Part shown: piece after piece, positions 8,409 to 16,958 of the stretch
How the letters are laid out: every line of letters starts with the position of its first letter
How positions within the stretch are numbered: the stretch's first letter is position 1
Origin: CAYPHY01 sp964410625
GTDB taxonomy: Bacteria; Chloroflexota; Anaerolineae; Promineifilales; Promineifilaceae
Assembly (NCBI GenBank): GCA_964410625.1
Contig: CAYPHY010000033.1
Coordinates: forward strand, 1-58,447
Direction: 5' to 3'
Length of the DNA stretch: 58,447 nt
Notes under the pieces: model-generated
The model's input: only the letters and a program-made list of their open reading frames with translations
What the model was told of the DNA's origin: nothing
Database searches by the model: none
Program-made: the position numbers and the translations under genes

Positions 8409-8861
8409 ATGAACCAACTAAAACAAGCTCCAGACCCGCAAGCTCTTAATACCCCTTTCACCGTCGTTGAACATACGGCCGATTGGTCGTTGCTCATTCG
8501 CGGCGATGATATGGCGGAACTGCTGGTCCACGCCGCGGAAGGGATGGCCTATTTGCTGGTGGGTGATTTGGCGGCCGTGCCGCTGGAGGAAACGCAGCGG
8601 ATCGAAGTGACCGGTTATGACGCTGAAAGCCTGCTCGTCGAATGGCTTAGCGAATTGGCCTATCTGGCTGAGAGAGAGCAACTGGTGTTTACCCGGTTCA
8701 CGATAGAGGAGTTGACTTTGGAACCGGCTGCGTTGCGTGCTGAGGTGCGCGGCGGCCGTGTAACCGATATGCAAAAGCACATCAAAGCCGTCACCTATCA
8801 CGACCTGGCTATTACCCAAACGGCTAGCGGCTTAGAGGTGACGATTGTTTTTGATGTTTGA
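8409..8861 (+). CDS. Archease, RtcB activator
   Basis: 150 residues, full length for archease. Signature features are the N-terminal VVEHTADWSLLIRGDDMAEL, an acidic middle strand AESLLVEWLSELAYL, and the C-terminal IKAVTYHDLAI segment that carries the metal-binding His and Asp region. Archease speeds guanylylation of the RNA ligase RtcB and allows multiple turnover. Here it directly precedes rtcB with 119 bases between, the gap being occupied by a palindromic repeat. The pair probably repairs RNAs bearing 2',3'-cyclic phosphate or 3'-phosphate ends. Confidence 0.92.
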   Translation: MNQLKQAPDPQALNTPFTVVEHTADWSLLIRGDDMAELLVHAAEGMAYLLVGDLAAVPLEETQRIEVTGYDAESLLVEWLSELAYLAEREQLVFTRFTIEELTLEPAALRAEVRGGRVTDMQKHIKAVTYHDLAITQTASGLEVTIVFDV

Positions 8862-8867
8862 AGGTAT

Positions 8868-8962
8868 ATTGGGTGTATTGGTGTAGTCGTATATTGGTTT
8901 ATTTGTAGATTGGTCACACAAGCAACAACCAATACACCACTATACCAATACACCAATAACCC
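8868..8962. repeat. Two-armed ACCAATACACC-type element between archease and rtcB
   Basis: Left arm TATTGGGTGTATTGGTGTA, right arm ACCAATACACCACTATACC plus ACCAATACACCAATA. Same family as 6968-7081. It fills almost the entire gap. Confidence 0.75.
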
Positions 8963-8980
8963 AAATCCAGGATTTAGATT

Positions 8981-10429
8981 ATGAACCCCGAAGACTTTGA
9001 GCGCGTTGCGCCTTATGTGTATGAGATTCCCAAGAGCCATCGCTATGATATGCGTGTTCCGGCGCGCTTCTATGCCGACCCGGTGTTGTTGGAGATGGCG
9101 CTGGAAGATAAAAGTCTGGAACAGTTGGTTAACAGCACCACACTCCCCGGCATCGTCAAGTATGCGCTGGCTATGCCTGACATTCATCAGGGCTATGGCT
9201 TCCCGATTGGCGGCGTGGTGGCGACGGACGCGGCCGAAGGCGTCATCTCACCTGGGGCGATTGGGTATGATATAAATTGCGGGGTGCGCCTGCTGGGAAC
9301 CCATCTCCACCGGGATGAAGTTGCGCCCCATATGGATGGGCTAGCAAACCAGTTGCAGCGTAGTTGTCCCCATGGCGTCGGCCGAGGCGGGGAGTGGAAG
9401 CTGAAGCGCAGCGAACTGGAAGAGATCGCGGTGAAGGGCAGTCGCTGGGCGCTGGAACACGACTATGCCACGCCGATGGACCTGGAGCGCACGGAGGAAA
9501 ACGGCCGTATCCCCGGCGCAGACCCGGCAAAGATCAGCGCCCGTGCATATGAGCGCGTCACCGACCAGCTTGGTACGCTCGGCGCGGGCAACCACTTCAT
9601 CGAGGTGGATGTGGTGGACCAGATTTTTGATGAGACGGCCGCGTCACGCATGGGCCTCTTTCCCGGCCAAATCGTCGTCCAAATTCATTGTGGTTCACGC
9701 GGTTTCGGCCACCAGGTCTGCTCCGACTACGTGAAGAGCTTCCAGCGAGTGGTACATAAATACGGCATCCAACTGCCCGACCGCGAGCTGGTCTGTGTGC
9801 CGATCAATAGCCCCGAAGGGCAAGACTATATCGGCGCAATGAAGGGGGCGGCCAACTTCGCCTTCGCCAACCGCCAGATGTTGACTTATCTGATTCGCCG
9901 TTCCTTTAAGGATGCGCTGGGCGGCAAGGTGAAAAACCACACCGTCTTTCAGATTTATGATATTGCCCACAATATGGCAAAGTTTGAGCAGCATGACGTG
10001 GACGGCCGCCAGATGGAAGTCTGTGTCCATCGCAAGGGGGCGACTCGCGCTTTTGGCCCTGGTTCGCCGGTCTTGCCCGATGTCTACCGCGACATCGGCC
10101 AGCCCGTCCTCGTTCCCGGTTCGATGGGGACCGCCAGTTGGGTGCTGGTCGGCACGGAAGGCTCAATGGCGCAAAGCTTTGGCTCCACCTGCCACGGCGC
10201 GGGACGGACGATGAGCCGTTCGCGGGCAAAGAAGGAAATCCAGGGCAGCGAACTACGCAAGCAATTAGAAGAACAAGGCATCCGCGTCCGCGCCGGAAGC
10301 TTGAAGGGACTGTCTGAGGAAGCGCCAAACGCCTATAAGGATGTCGATCGCGTCATTGAAGTGGTGCATGGGGCGAGGATTGCGAAGAAGGTGGCGCGGT
10401 TGGTTCCGGCGGCCGTTGTAAAAGGGTAA
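8981..10429 (+). CDS. rtcB: RNA 3'-phosphate/5'-OH ligase RtcB
   Basis: 482 residues, complete RtcB. Manganese and GTP chemistry motifs are present: GAIGYDINCGVRLL (active-site Cys), LGTLGAGNHFIEVDVV, QIHCGSRGFGHQVC, and STCHGAGRTMSRSRAK, which contains the histidine that is guanylylated. The enzyme joins a 2',3'-cyclic phosphate or 3'-phosphate RNA end to a 5'-hydroxyl, in tRNA splicing or RNA repair. The archease gene upstream supports the assignment. The stop codon lies inside a palindromic element shared with the convergent enoyl-CoA hydratase gene. Confidence 0.96.
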   Translation: MNPEDFERVAPYVYEIPKSHRYDMRVPARFYADPVLLEMALEDKSLEQLVNSTTLPGIVKYALAMPDIHQGYGFPIGGVVATDAAEGVISPGAIGYDINCGVRLLGTHLHRDEVAPHMDGLANQLQRSCPHGVGRGGEWKLKRSELEEIAVKGSRWALEHDYATPMDLERTEENGRIPGADPAKISARAYERVTDQLGTLGAGNHFIEVDVVDQIFDETAASRMGLFPGQIVVQIHCGSRGFGHQVCSDYVKSFQRVVHKYGIQLPDRELVCVPINSPEGQDYIGAMKGAANFAFANRQMLTYLIRRSFKDALGGKVKNHTVFQIYDIAHNMAKFEQHDVDGRQMEVCVHRKGATRAFGPGSPVLPDVYRDIGQPVLVPGSMGTASWVLVGTEGSMAQSFGSTCHGAGRTMSRSRAKKEIQGSELRKQLEEQGIRVRAGSLKGLSEEAPNAYKDVDRVIEVVHGARIAKKVARLVPAAVVKG

Positions 10430-10526
10430 GCGGTGATCGGTAAGCCGTAAGCCGAACAAGAGAGCTTACTTGTGCCCGCTTACTGTTTACTGTTCACCGA
10501 TTACCGATTACTGTTAACCGCTTACC
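10425..10526. repeat. Two-armed TAAGCGGTAATCGG-type element covering both convergent stop codons
   Basis: GGTAAGCGGT (10425-10434) pairs with ACCGCTTACC (10517-10526); between them lie GGTAAGCCGTAAGCC and TTACCGATTACTG words. The stops of rtcB (10427-10429) and of the enoyl-CoA hydratase (10522-10524) are both within the arms, so the element supplies the ends of both genes. Confidence 0.8.
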
Positions 10527-11325
10527 GCACCTCCGCAGAGGGAAACTCCGGCCACTCCTTGCGCCGTAGCCCTTCGATTCCGGCAAGCATATCCTCGTGG
10601 AAGAAGCCGAGCATCTCCAGGGCCAGCGAGTGATCGAAGATTGGGCCGGCCTGGAGCAGCCATTGGTTGAGGCTGCGTTTGGTAAATTGGATCGCCTGGC
10701 GCGGACCGGTTGCTAACCGAGTGGCGACTTCTGTTGCTTTGTCATGTAGCTGCTCATCCGGCACACAAAGGCTGACCAGGCCAATGCGCTCCGCCTCGCG
10801 GCCGCCCACAAACTCCGAAGTCATCAGATAGTATTTCGCCTTCGCCATGCCCACCAGCAACGGCCAGATAATCGCCGCGTGATCCCCGGCGGCCACGCCC
10901 ATCCGTACATGCCCGTCGGCCAGCCGTGCGCTCTCGGCGGCAATGCTGATGTCGGCCAGCAAGGCCACCACCAGTCCTGCGCCAACGGCCGCGCCATTGA
11001 TCGCTGAGACAATCGGCTTGCGACAACGCAAGAGGTTGTAAACCAGATCACGCGCTTCCTCTAGGATGCGGGTGATCTCCGCCAGATCGCGGTAGGCATT
11101 CTCTACCCAATTGAGATCGCCGCCGGCCGAAAAGGCACGACCTGCTCCCGTCACAACCGCTACCCGTACCTGTGGATCACGGTCAATTACGCCCCATACT
11201 TCGACCAATTCGGTGTGTAGTCGAGCATCGGCCGCGTTTAGCACCTCTGGCCGGTTTAGCGTTAGCCACAAAATCCCATTTTCGCGTTGTTCAAAAACGA
11301 TATGCTGAAAATCAGAATATTCCAT
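10522..11325 (-). CDS. Enoyl-CoA hydratase/isomerase family protein
   Basis: 267 residues, crotonase fold. The oxyanion-hole segments are GRAFSAGGDLNWV (about residues 61-73) and NGAAVGAGLVVALLADISIA (about 109-128). The C-terminal helices RQAIQFTKRSLNQWL and the EDMLAGIEGLRRK swap region match the family. It probably hydrates or isomerises an acyl-CoA double bond, but the usual catalytic glutamates cannot be assigned with confidence, so another crotonase activity is possible. The ATG at 11325 is taken; a TTG lies one codon upstream. No beta-oxidation partner is adjacent. Confidence 0.85.
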   Translation of the reverse strand: MEYSDFQHIVFEQRENGILWLTLNRPEVLNAADARLHTELVEVWGVIDRDPQVRVAVVTGAGRAFSAGGDLNWVENAYRDLAEITRILEEARDLVYNLLRCRKPIVSAINGAAVGAGLVVALLADISIAAESARLADGHVRMGVAAGDHAAIIWPLLVGMAKAKYYLMTSEFVGGREAERIGLVSLCVPDEQLHDKATEVATRLATGPRQAIQFTKRSLNQWLLQAGPIFDHSLALEMLGFFHEDMLAGIEGLRRKEWPEFPSAEVR

Positions 11326-11723
11326 CAAGCTGTCCTGAAAATAGTTGCGCTGATAACGCAGCTCAAACGCGGATTACGCGGATAGTTCGCTGCTTCTCAG
11401 CACAAGTTTTTATCTCTGAGGTGCATTCGCACACATGAGAAGTTATTAAAGGCCTACTCTGCTATTCTAGTTGCATTCTAGCCTAGACTATTGACAATAC
11501 CAAGCGCAAGAGTCACCACATGTACCGCGATTTGGCAAATCGCGCCACATACATCACCGGTCGCCAGATCGCGCCATTTCGCCTACAATACGGGAAATAG
11601 AGAGATTGGAGAATGGAGATTGGAGATTAGAGATTAGAGAGTGGAAATGGGAAACGAAGAGAATATTCACTCTCCACTCCTCACCCCCCACTCCCCACTC
11701 TTTAATCTCCTTCAGGTATCACG
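11326..11723. other. Gene-free stretch with two repeat types
   Basis: About 400 bases without a convincing gene. 11522-11548 holds a GCGATTTGGCAAATCGC palindrome related to the inverted repeat at 44542-44597. 11597-11710 is a two-armed element: a purine-rich GAGATTGGAGATTAGAG arm, then a pyrimidine-rich CACTCTCCACTCCTC arm ending in TTTAATCTCC just before the next start codon. The same composition recurs at 51777-51826 and inside hypF. Confidence 0.7.
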
Positions 11724-12587
11724 ATGCGTCGAGTTCTACTGATTGCCCTGTTAGGGTTTCTTGTTTTTGTCTCAACCTTTTGCCTGGCAAATGCCCTGCT
11801 TTATAGCAATCGGCCGAGCAATGTTGGTGTGGGCGGCTCTCCGTCAAGCTCAAGAAGTGCCGATGAGCATCGCAATTTCCTACCGGTGGTGATCTCTAGC
11901 CGGATGGAGCCAGTTTATGACATGACGCAGTTTATGGTCGGCGATGGCCGGCTATACGAAGTGCGCCACAGCAGCGGCTCCCAGGCTCGCCACCAGACAC
12001 AAATCGAAAACAGTCGTTTCTTCCACACGAAGGGAAACGAAGTCAGCGCTGAGTGGGAAGAGCTTTGGGCGACACAAGAGTTAATCTATCGCGGGACCGA
12101 CACTAGCCCCGGCAACGGCAACTTCTATACCCTCTATGAAAACAACGGCGCCGGTTCTCCCTGGAGTCCGCGCTTTTGGAGCGTTAATCAGGTATTTGAG
12201 CGCAACCCTTATGTGGTCTTTTACCGCAAGTCAGATTGTGGCATTGTCGCCAGCGGCTTCCAGCGCAGTTGGCTGAAGTTTGAAGCATTTTATCCGCAAT
12301 ATATGTTCCCCAGCGGCATCAAAGTGAACAACGTGATCCAGCTTGCCTGGCTGTTGCAGCCGAACGGAGAGCCAGAGGAGCAATACCTCTATGCCGAGGG
12401 GTTTGGGCTGGTTGGCTGGGGGAGCGCCGACCGGGGATTGAGTTACGTCAGTGAGCTACATGGGCCGGGGCAACGGCCGAATAACACCCGCGAAGTGATT
12501 CGCTGCGAAGCCAATCCCTTCACCGTCTTACCCAGCAGCGAAGAACTTAACTTTGGCCCGCTGCCACCCCCCTACCGCGCGAAATAA
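11724..12587 (+). CDS. Secreted or membrane-anchored hypothetical protein
   Basis: 287 residues with an N-terminal export signal: MRR, then a hydrophobic core VLLIALLGFLVFVSTFCLANALL (residues 4-26). The sequence FCLAN does not follow a clean lipobox, so a signal anchor or type I signal is more likely. A Ser/Gly-rich stretch (34-48) leads into a folded outer domain with WSPRFWSVNQVFERNPYVV, FYRKSDCGIV and a C-terminal EVIRCEAN; the two cysteines could pair outside. I do not recognise the family. It stands alone, with the end of a purine/pyrimidine repeat providing its upstream region. Confidence 0.65.
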   Translation: MRRVLLIALLGFLVFVSTFCLANALLYSNRPSNVGVGGSPSSSRSADEHRNFLPVVISSRMEPVYDMTQFMVGDGRLYEVRHSSGSQARHQTQIENSRFFHTKGNEVSAEWEELWATQELIYRGTDTSPGNGNFYTLYENNGAGSPWSPRFWSVNQVFERNPYVVFYRKSDCGIVASGFQRSWLKFEAFYPQYMFPSGIKVNNVIQLAWLLQPNGEPEEQYLYAEGFGLVGWGSADRGLSYVSELHGPGQRPNNTREVIRCEANPFTVLPSSEELNFGPLPPPYRAK

Positions 12588-12599
12588 CTTCCTCCCATC

Positions 12600-13805
12600 C
12601 TAAGCGGGGAGCGAAGCGGCCAGCGCGGAAAGCAAAGCGTCAATATCCTCCTGGGTGTTATAGCCTTGCACGGAAACGCGGATGAAGTGGCGGCCGTCCC
12701 ATTGCACAAAGGGGACCTCCACACGAAATTGATCGTAGAATTGATCTTTGAATCCCTGTAGGTCACCCAGATGTGGGAGCGGGGCAATCGCCATTTGGTG
12801 AAAGAAGGCATCACCATTGAGCGGATAAACAGTAGCGAGTCTGGTCAGCGCGGCGATACGTTCAATCCCCTGTCGAAGCAGTAGATGGCACTGTTGGCGC
12901 ACGGCCGCCCACTCATGAGTCTGCTGAAATTCAATCGCCGCTGGTACGGACAGGTAAGCAGAGAGATCATTGGTCCCCAGCCATTGCAAGTAATCCAGAT
13001 AATCGGAGCCAAAGGTCAGCGTTCGTCCCTCGCCCCAGCCCCAACCAATCACCAACGGTTCAATCAGATGTTGGCGCTCGCGGCGAGTATAAAGAAAACC
13101 GGCCCCTTTCGGGCTGCTTAGCCACTTGTGGCAGTTGCCACAATAAAAGTCGGCGCCGATGGCCGGCAGATCGAGGTCGATCTGGCCGGGCGCGTGTGCG
13201 CCGTCAATCACCGTCAAAATCCCCGCTTCACGAGCGCGGGCGCAAATCGCCTCCACCGGGAAGCACAGCGCGGTGGGTGAGGTGATGTGGCTGATGTAGA
13301 TCACTTTGGTGCGTGGGGTTACGCCTTGCCAGAACTGTTCCACCATGTCGGCCGCTGAGGTCAGTGGCAGATCAACCGCCTGCTCCACATAGCGAAAGCC
13401 TTGCTGGCGGCCGAGAAATCGCCAGACGTTGCTACACGCCCCATACTCGTGGTTGGTCGTCAGCACCTCATCGTCCGGCCCCAACTCTAGCGAGCGAGCG
13501 ACGATATTGACGGCGAAGGTGGCGTTTGGCACAAAAACGAGATCGGCCGGGTCGGATTGGAGGTAACGGCCGAGGGCTTGCCGCGCGGCCGCCAGATGAT
13601 CGCCGATCTCGCGGCCGAGGAACTGCACCGGCTGACGTTCCAGCCGCAATTGCCATTGCTGGTAAGTTTCAAAAACCGGTCGGGGGGTGGCCCCAAAGGA
13701 GCCATGATTCAAAAAGACAACAGTTGGATCAAGCAGAAAGAGCGAACGTAGATCAGCTGTCGCGCCGTTCGCTGCACGATAAAGGGTTGGGTTCTCGGCA
13801 AGCAT
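12600..13805 (-). CDS. Class V aminotransferase, isopenicillin-N-epimerase-like
   Basis: 401 residues, PLP-dependent fold type I. FLNHGSFGATPRPVFE (about residues 31-46) is the substrate-loop signature of this branch. IDGAHAPGQIDLDL contains the PLP-binding Asp and the following His. FYCGNCHKWLSSPKGAGFLY carries the Schiff-base lysine in the CHKW motif. FIRVSVQGYNTQEDIDALL closes the small domain. Relatives include isopenicillin N epimerase, cysteine desulfurase-like and other lyases; the real substrate is unknown. The gene ends 12 bases from the convergent secreted-protein gene. No sulfur-mobilisation or beta-lactam genes are nearby, so a biosynthetic role is not supported. Confidence 0.87.
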   Translation of the reverse strand: MLAENPTLYRAANGATADLRSLFLLDPTVVFLNHGSFGATPRPVFETYQQWQLRLERQPVQFLGREIGDHLAAARQALGRYLQSDPADLVFVPNATFAVNIVARSLELGPDDEVLTTNHEYGACSNVWRFLGRQQGFRYVEQAVDLPLTSAADMVEQFWQGVTPRTKVIYISHITSPTALCFPVEAICARAREAGILTVIDGAHAPGQIDLDLPAIGADFYCGNCHKWLSSPKGAGFLYTRRERQHLIEPLVIGWGWGEGRTLTFGSDYLDYLQWLGTNDLSAYLSVPAAIEFQQTHEWAAVRQQCHLLLRQGIERIAALTRLATVYPLNGDAFFHQMAIAPLPHLGDLQGFKDQFYDQFRVEVPFVQWDGRHFIRVSVQGYNTQEDIDALLSALAASLPA

Positions 13806-13870
13806 AAATAATGTCCACTACGACTATCACCGATTCCCACCCGTTTTTCAACCTTATCAGCCCGTAAAGC

Positions 13871-14341
13871 CTATAAACCAGAGAGTGACAGCTTTTGGTC
13901 TACATCGCGATAAGGCTTACTACCCGCTTTGGCCGGATCGGTGGCAGCAAAGTAATCTAAAAAGTCCGTGACTGTAATGATACCCACCAATGTCTCGCCG
14001 TCCAAAACGGGCAACGCCCCAAATTTGTAGAGGCTCAACAGCTCGGCCGCGCGATAAGCGGGCATGTTCGGCGTTACCGTGAGCGGGTCGGGGGTCATGC
14101 AGCTTTGTGCCGTGAGCCGATCCAATAATTCTTCATTGACCGAACGTACGCGCACAGACAAGGGGGAATTCAGGGCCAGGCGGACATCGCGGTCGGTAAT
14201 AATGCCGATTAACTTGCCGTCGTCCAAAATGGGAAGCTGGCGACATCCTTCGTGCTTCATCAGCTCGATGACGTGCCGCAAAGAGGTATCGGGTGATACG
14301 GTCTGTGGATCAATTGTCATTAAATCATTGACAGTTAACAT
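13871..14341 (-). CDS. CBS-domain-pair protein
   Basis: 156 residues made almost only of two CBS motifs (Bateman module): MTIDPQTVSPDTSLRHVIEL...GIITDRDVRLAL in the first half, MTPDPLTVTPNMPAYRAAELL...VGIITVTDFLDYF in the second. Such stand-alone pairs bind adenine nucleotides or related ligands and regulate partner proteins. The start is the ATG at 14341, because AGGAGAG sits six bases before it; the ATG two codons upstream would overlap that site. A second CBS-pair protein of similar size (16959-17420) lies 3 kb away. Confidence 0.88.
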   Translation of the reverse strand: MLTVNDLMTIDPQTVSPDTSLRHVIELMKHEGCRQLPILDDGKLIGIITDRDVRLALNSPLSVRVRSVNEELLDRLTAQSCMTPDPLTVTPNMPAYRAAELLSLYKFGALPVLDGETLVGIITVTDFLDYFAATDPAKAGSKPYRDVDQKLSLSGL

Positions 14342-14584
14342 GATCATCTCTCCTGAAAATCGTGGCGACTAACCAATCTAACTATATCTACTTTAAGATT
14401 TTTCATCCTTTTTGTCCTGTGGCAAACGTCATGGGCTGCTGGTGACGTTGTTCACAACCAGGAGTATGACAATACGCCTAAACATTGATGATTTTCATTA
14501 CTAAAGCAGAAATTGGGTTGTTTGTAAACTAAGGACAATATCTTCGAGCAATACTTTTGCTTGCAACGATCGTGTGAGGCAGTG

Positions 14585-15019
14585 ATGATGAGAAAAATTC
14601 GATTGATGATCATTGAGGAACATAAGGCCGTCCGGCAGGCACTGTTGACGCGCCTGCGCTCGTCGCCACTGATTGAAGTGATAGACGTGTTCCACCACAT
14701 CGGGGACGCCTTGCCCCACGCGGCCGAAAGCGCTTCTCTAAACGGACATCAGCGACCGGCGGATGTCGCTTTGCTGAGCATTAAACAGTCGGGCGACCGG
14801 TACTTTGAGCGAACGCTCAAGCTCACTGAGAATTTGGTCAGCAGGGGAACGGCCGTCATTGTGCTGGCCCCCTATGCCGACGACATCGAACAAGAGCTAC
14901 TGCTCCAGGCCGGGGCCAGCCGCTATTTGCTGAAAAACGTCAACACCCCAAAACTGATTGCCGAAATTGAGCAGGTCAACAAAGAAAGAGCCAAAGCGGC
15001 TGTCGCTTTGGCTCTCTAG
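14585..15019 (+). CDS. Stand-alone degenerate response-regulator receiver domain
   Basis: About 144 residues, a single receiver-like alpha/beta domain with no output domain. The fold landmarks are strand 1 RLMIIEEHKAVRQALLTRL (acidic pair as Glu-Glu), strand 3 ADVALLSIKQS, strand 4 TAVIVLAPYADD and the conserved Lys in GASRYLLKNV. The expected phospho-acceptor Asp at the end of strand 3 is replaced by Ser (LLSI instead of LLD), so classical phosphorylation is unlikely. It may work as a phosphorylation-independent adaptor, which is inference. The start is ATG 14585, preceded by GAGG; the frame extends to a TTG at 14561. The stop codon is next to a 12-base-pair hairpin. Confidence 0.7.
   Translation: MMRKIRLMIIEEHKAVRQALLTRLRSSPLIEVIDVFHHIGDALPHAAESASLNGHQRPADVALLSIKQSGDRYFERTLKLTENLVSRGTAVIVLAPYADDIEQELLLQAGASRYLLKNVNTPKLIAEIEQVNKERAKAAVALAL
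14987..15015 (+). terminator. Perfect 12-bp hairpin at the end of the receiver gene
   Basis: AGAGCCAAAGCG (14987-14998) and its exact complement (15004-15015) enclose a five-base loop, inside the last codons. Only TAGTTT follows, so terminator function is plausible but the T-tract is weak. It lies between two convergent genes. Confidence 0.5.
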
Positions 15020-15052
15020 TTTCCGTTCAAACTTGCTGTTGTATCCTACAAT

Positions 15053-16048
15053 TTAGAAGTCATAAGACTTCAATACATTCATATAGTGCGCCCGCTCAAA
15101 GGCGGCCGGATCAGCGACTCTCTCCTGGCTCATGCGGCCGATGATCTCACGCAGCGAATAAAACTCTTCTTCCGCCATCCATTCGCCAATGCCGTGCAAA
15201 ACCGTTCCCAGATAGCCAATGCCATGCTTCATTAAGGCCGATGTCATCATCACCACATTTGCGCCGGCCATTAGCCCCTTGATCGCATCTTCGGCCGTGT
15301 GTACGCCGCCGGTAATAGCCAAATCAGCTTTCACCTGGGGATAAAGGATAGCCGCCCAGCGCAATCGTAATAACAATTCAGTAGAATCACTCAGTTCCAA
15401 GCTCGGTACAACCGTCTGAGTCTGGATATCAAAGTCAGGCTGGTAAAAGCGATTAAACAAAACCACCCCGTCTACCCCGACTCGATCCAGGCTTCGTACA
15501 ACATGGGCCAAAGAGCTAAAGTAAGGGCTTAATTTGACAGCCACTGGAATGCTGATATTGGCCTTCACGTCTTGCACCAAATCGAGGTACATACGTTCCA
15601 CTTCACTCCCATCAATATCAGCTCGAGTCGCCAGGTAATAAAGATTTAGCTCCAGCGCGTCCACGCCTACTGCTTCAACCAGGCGTGCCTGTTGCACCCA
15701 ACCGCCACCATAGTAACCATTCATGCTGGCGATTACGGGGATTTCTAATGCGCGTTTCGCGCGATAGGCCAGGGAGAGATAGCCATCCGCTCCCTGGTTA
15801 TAAGCTTCCATGTCGGGAATAAAGCGCAAGTTTTCCGGCAAATTTTCCCACTGGCGCAGGGGAGTTCGCGGATTACCGATATTTTTCAGTTCCACCTGTT
15901 CTTCAAACAGGGAAGGGAGAATGACGGCCGCCGCCCCCGCATCCTCTACATGGCGCAACGTACCCAGCTCGGCCGTCAGCGGCGAAGGCGACACAACCAG
16001 CGGATTCTTCAACTTCATACCCAGATAGGTAGTAGAAAGATCAACCAT
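15053..16048 (-). CDS. Dihydroorotate-dehydrogenase-like protein, paralogue 1
   Basis: 331 residues, TIM-barrel FMN protein of the dihydroorotate dehydrogenase-like family. Motifs: LSTTYLGMKLKNPLVVSPSP at the N-terminus, VIASMNGYYGGGW, ALELNLYYLA, VAVKLSPYF, VVLFNRFYQPDF and the phosphate-binding ending GGVHTAEDAIKGLMAGANVV. It is closely related to the protein at 32576-33589, which sits behind pyruvate:ferredoxin oxidoreductase. A pyrimidine-biosynthetic role is not assumed, as no pyr genes are here. GAGG lies seven bases before the ATG at 16048; an ATG four codons upstream is less well placed. Confidence 0.85.
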   Translation of the reverse strand: MVDLSTTYLGMKLKNPLVVSPSPLTAELGTLRHVEDAGAAAVILPSLFEEQVELKNIGNPRTPLRQWENLPENLRFIPDMEAYNQGADGYLSLAYRAKRALEIPVIASMNGYYGGGWVQQARLVEAVGVDALELNLYYLATRADIDGSEVERMYLDLVQDVKANISIPVAVKLSPYFSSLAHVVRSLDRVGVDGVVLFNRFYQPDFDIQTQTVVPSLELSDSTELLLRLRWAAILYPQVKADLAITGGVHTAEDAIKGLMAGANVVMMTSALMKHGIGYLGTVLHGIGEWMAEEEFYSLREIIGRMSQERVADPAAFERAHYMNVLKSYDF

Positions 16049-16054
16049 TATATA

Positions 16055-16140
16055 CCTCATTAGCGTGGCGAGTGATGAGTGGCGAGGAACTCACCACTCA
16101 TCACTAACCACTATTCACTAAATACTCGTCACTATAACCT
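16055..16140. repeat. Two-armed GTGATGAGTGG-type element
   Basis: GCGTGGCGAGTGATGAGTGG is followed by complementary CACCACTCATCACTAACCAC and ACTCGTCACTA words, upstream of the DHOD-like gene and of the divergent DsbA-like gene. Confidence 0.7.
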
Positions 16141-16264
16141 TAGTTTAACCTTCTCTACCCCCAAGGGCATAGTGAACATAGTCACCGAGAAGGGATTACA
16201 TTAAGCACTCCCCTTCCAGGGGGCCATCCACTACACTGAACGAAAAAGGAACAGGTGACATTGA

Positions 16265-16945
16265 ATGGCATACAAAACATATAAGAAACGAACGCGACGG
16301 AACCAAAGAAAGACAAACTGGCTGCTCATCGGCGGCATTGCCGTCGTGGGCGTGGTTTTGCTGTTTGGATTGCTCTATCTGGCGTTGCGTGAGCCGGAGG
16401 CATTTTCGCTGGCTGATTACTGCACGCAGAACCCGGAGCGATGTGTGACCCAGGGTGAAACGGCCGCGCCGGTGACGCTGGTTGAAGTATCAGACTTCGG
16501 TTGCATCAATTGCCGAAACTTCAACCAACAGACCGCTCCGATTATCGAAGAGGAATATGTCGAAACGGAGCAGGTGCGCTGGGTGACCATCCCCTATGCA
16601 CTACGGGCGGAAACGGTACCGGCAGCGAATGCGGCGTTTTGCGCGGCCGAGCAGGAAGCCTACTTCCCCTTTGCCAGCGCGCTCTTTGCCCAATTCGATC
16701 AGCCGGACTATCTGAGCCGCGAGGGGATTTTGGCAACGGCAGCTTCCCTCTCACTCGATATGCCCACTTTCACCACCTGTGTAGATGAGGGGCAGTATGA
16801 GGATGTTGTGCAACAAAACATGAACGCCGCGCGGTCGGCCGGGGTCAGCGGCACACCGACCTTTTTTATCAATGACAGCGAAGTCCGTGGCGCACAGCCC
16901 TTCGATGTCTTCCGACAGAGAATTGAGGCATGGTTAAGCTCATAA
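16265..16945 (+). CDS. Membrane-anchored DsbA-like thioredoxin-fold protein
   Basis: 226 residues. Basic N-terminus (KTYKKRTRRNQRKTN), one membrane helix (about residues 21-42, LLIGGIAVVGVVLLFGLLYL), then an extracytoplasmic thioredoxin-fold domain with the active site GCINCRNF (CxxC, about residues 79-86), an inserted helical region and the cis-proline loop SGTPTFFIND (about 199-208). Other outside cysteines occur in YCTQNPERC and TTCVDEG. It probably oxidises or reshuffles disulfides of exported proteins, as DsbA/BdbD-type enzymes do. A CBS protein follows 13 bases downstream, so the two are likely co-transcribed. Confidence 0.88.
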   Translation: MAYKTYKKRTRRNQRKTNWLLIGGIAVVGVVLLFGLLYLALREPEAFSLADYCTQNPERCVTQGETAAPVTLVEVSDFGCINCRNFNQQTAPIIEEEYVETEQVRWVTIPYALRAETVPAANAAFCAAEQEAYFPFASALFAQFDQPDYLSREGILATAASLSLDMPTFTTCVDEGQYEDVVQQNMNAARSAGVSGTPTFFINDSEVRGAQPFDVFRQRIEAWLSS

Positions 16946-16958
16946 GGAGAAATTTTCA

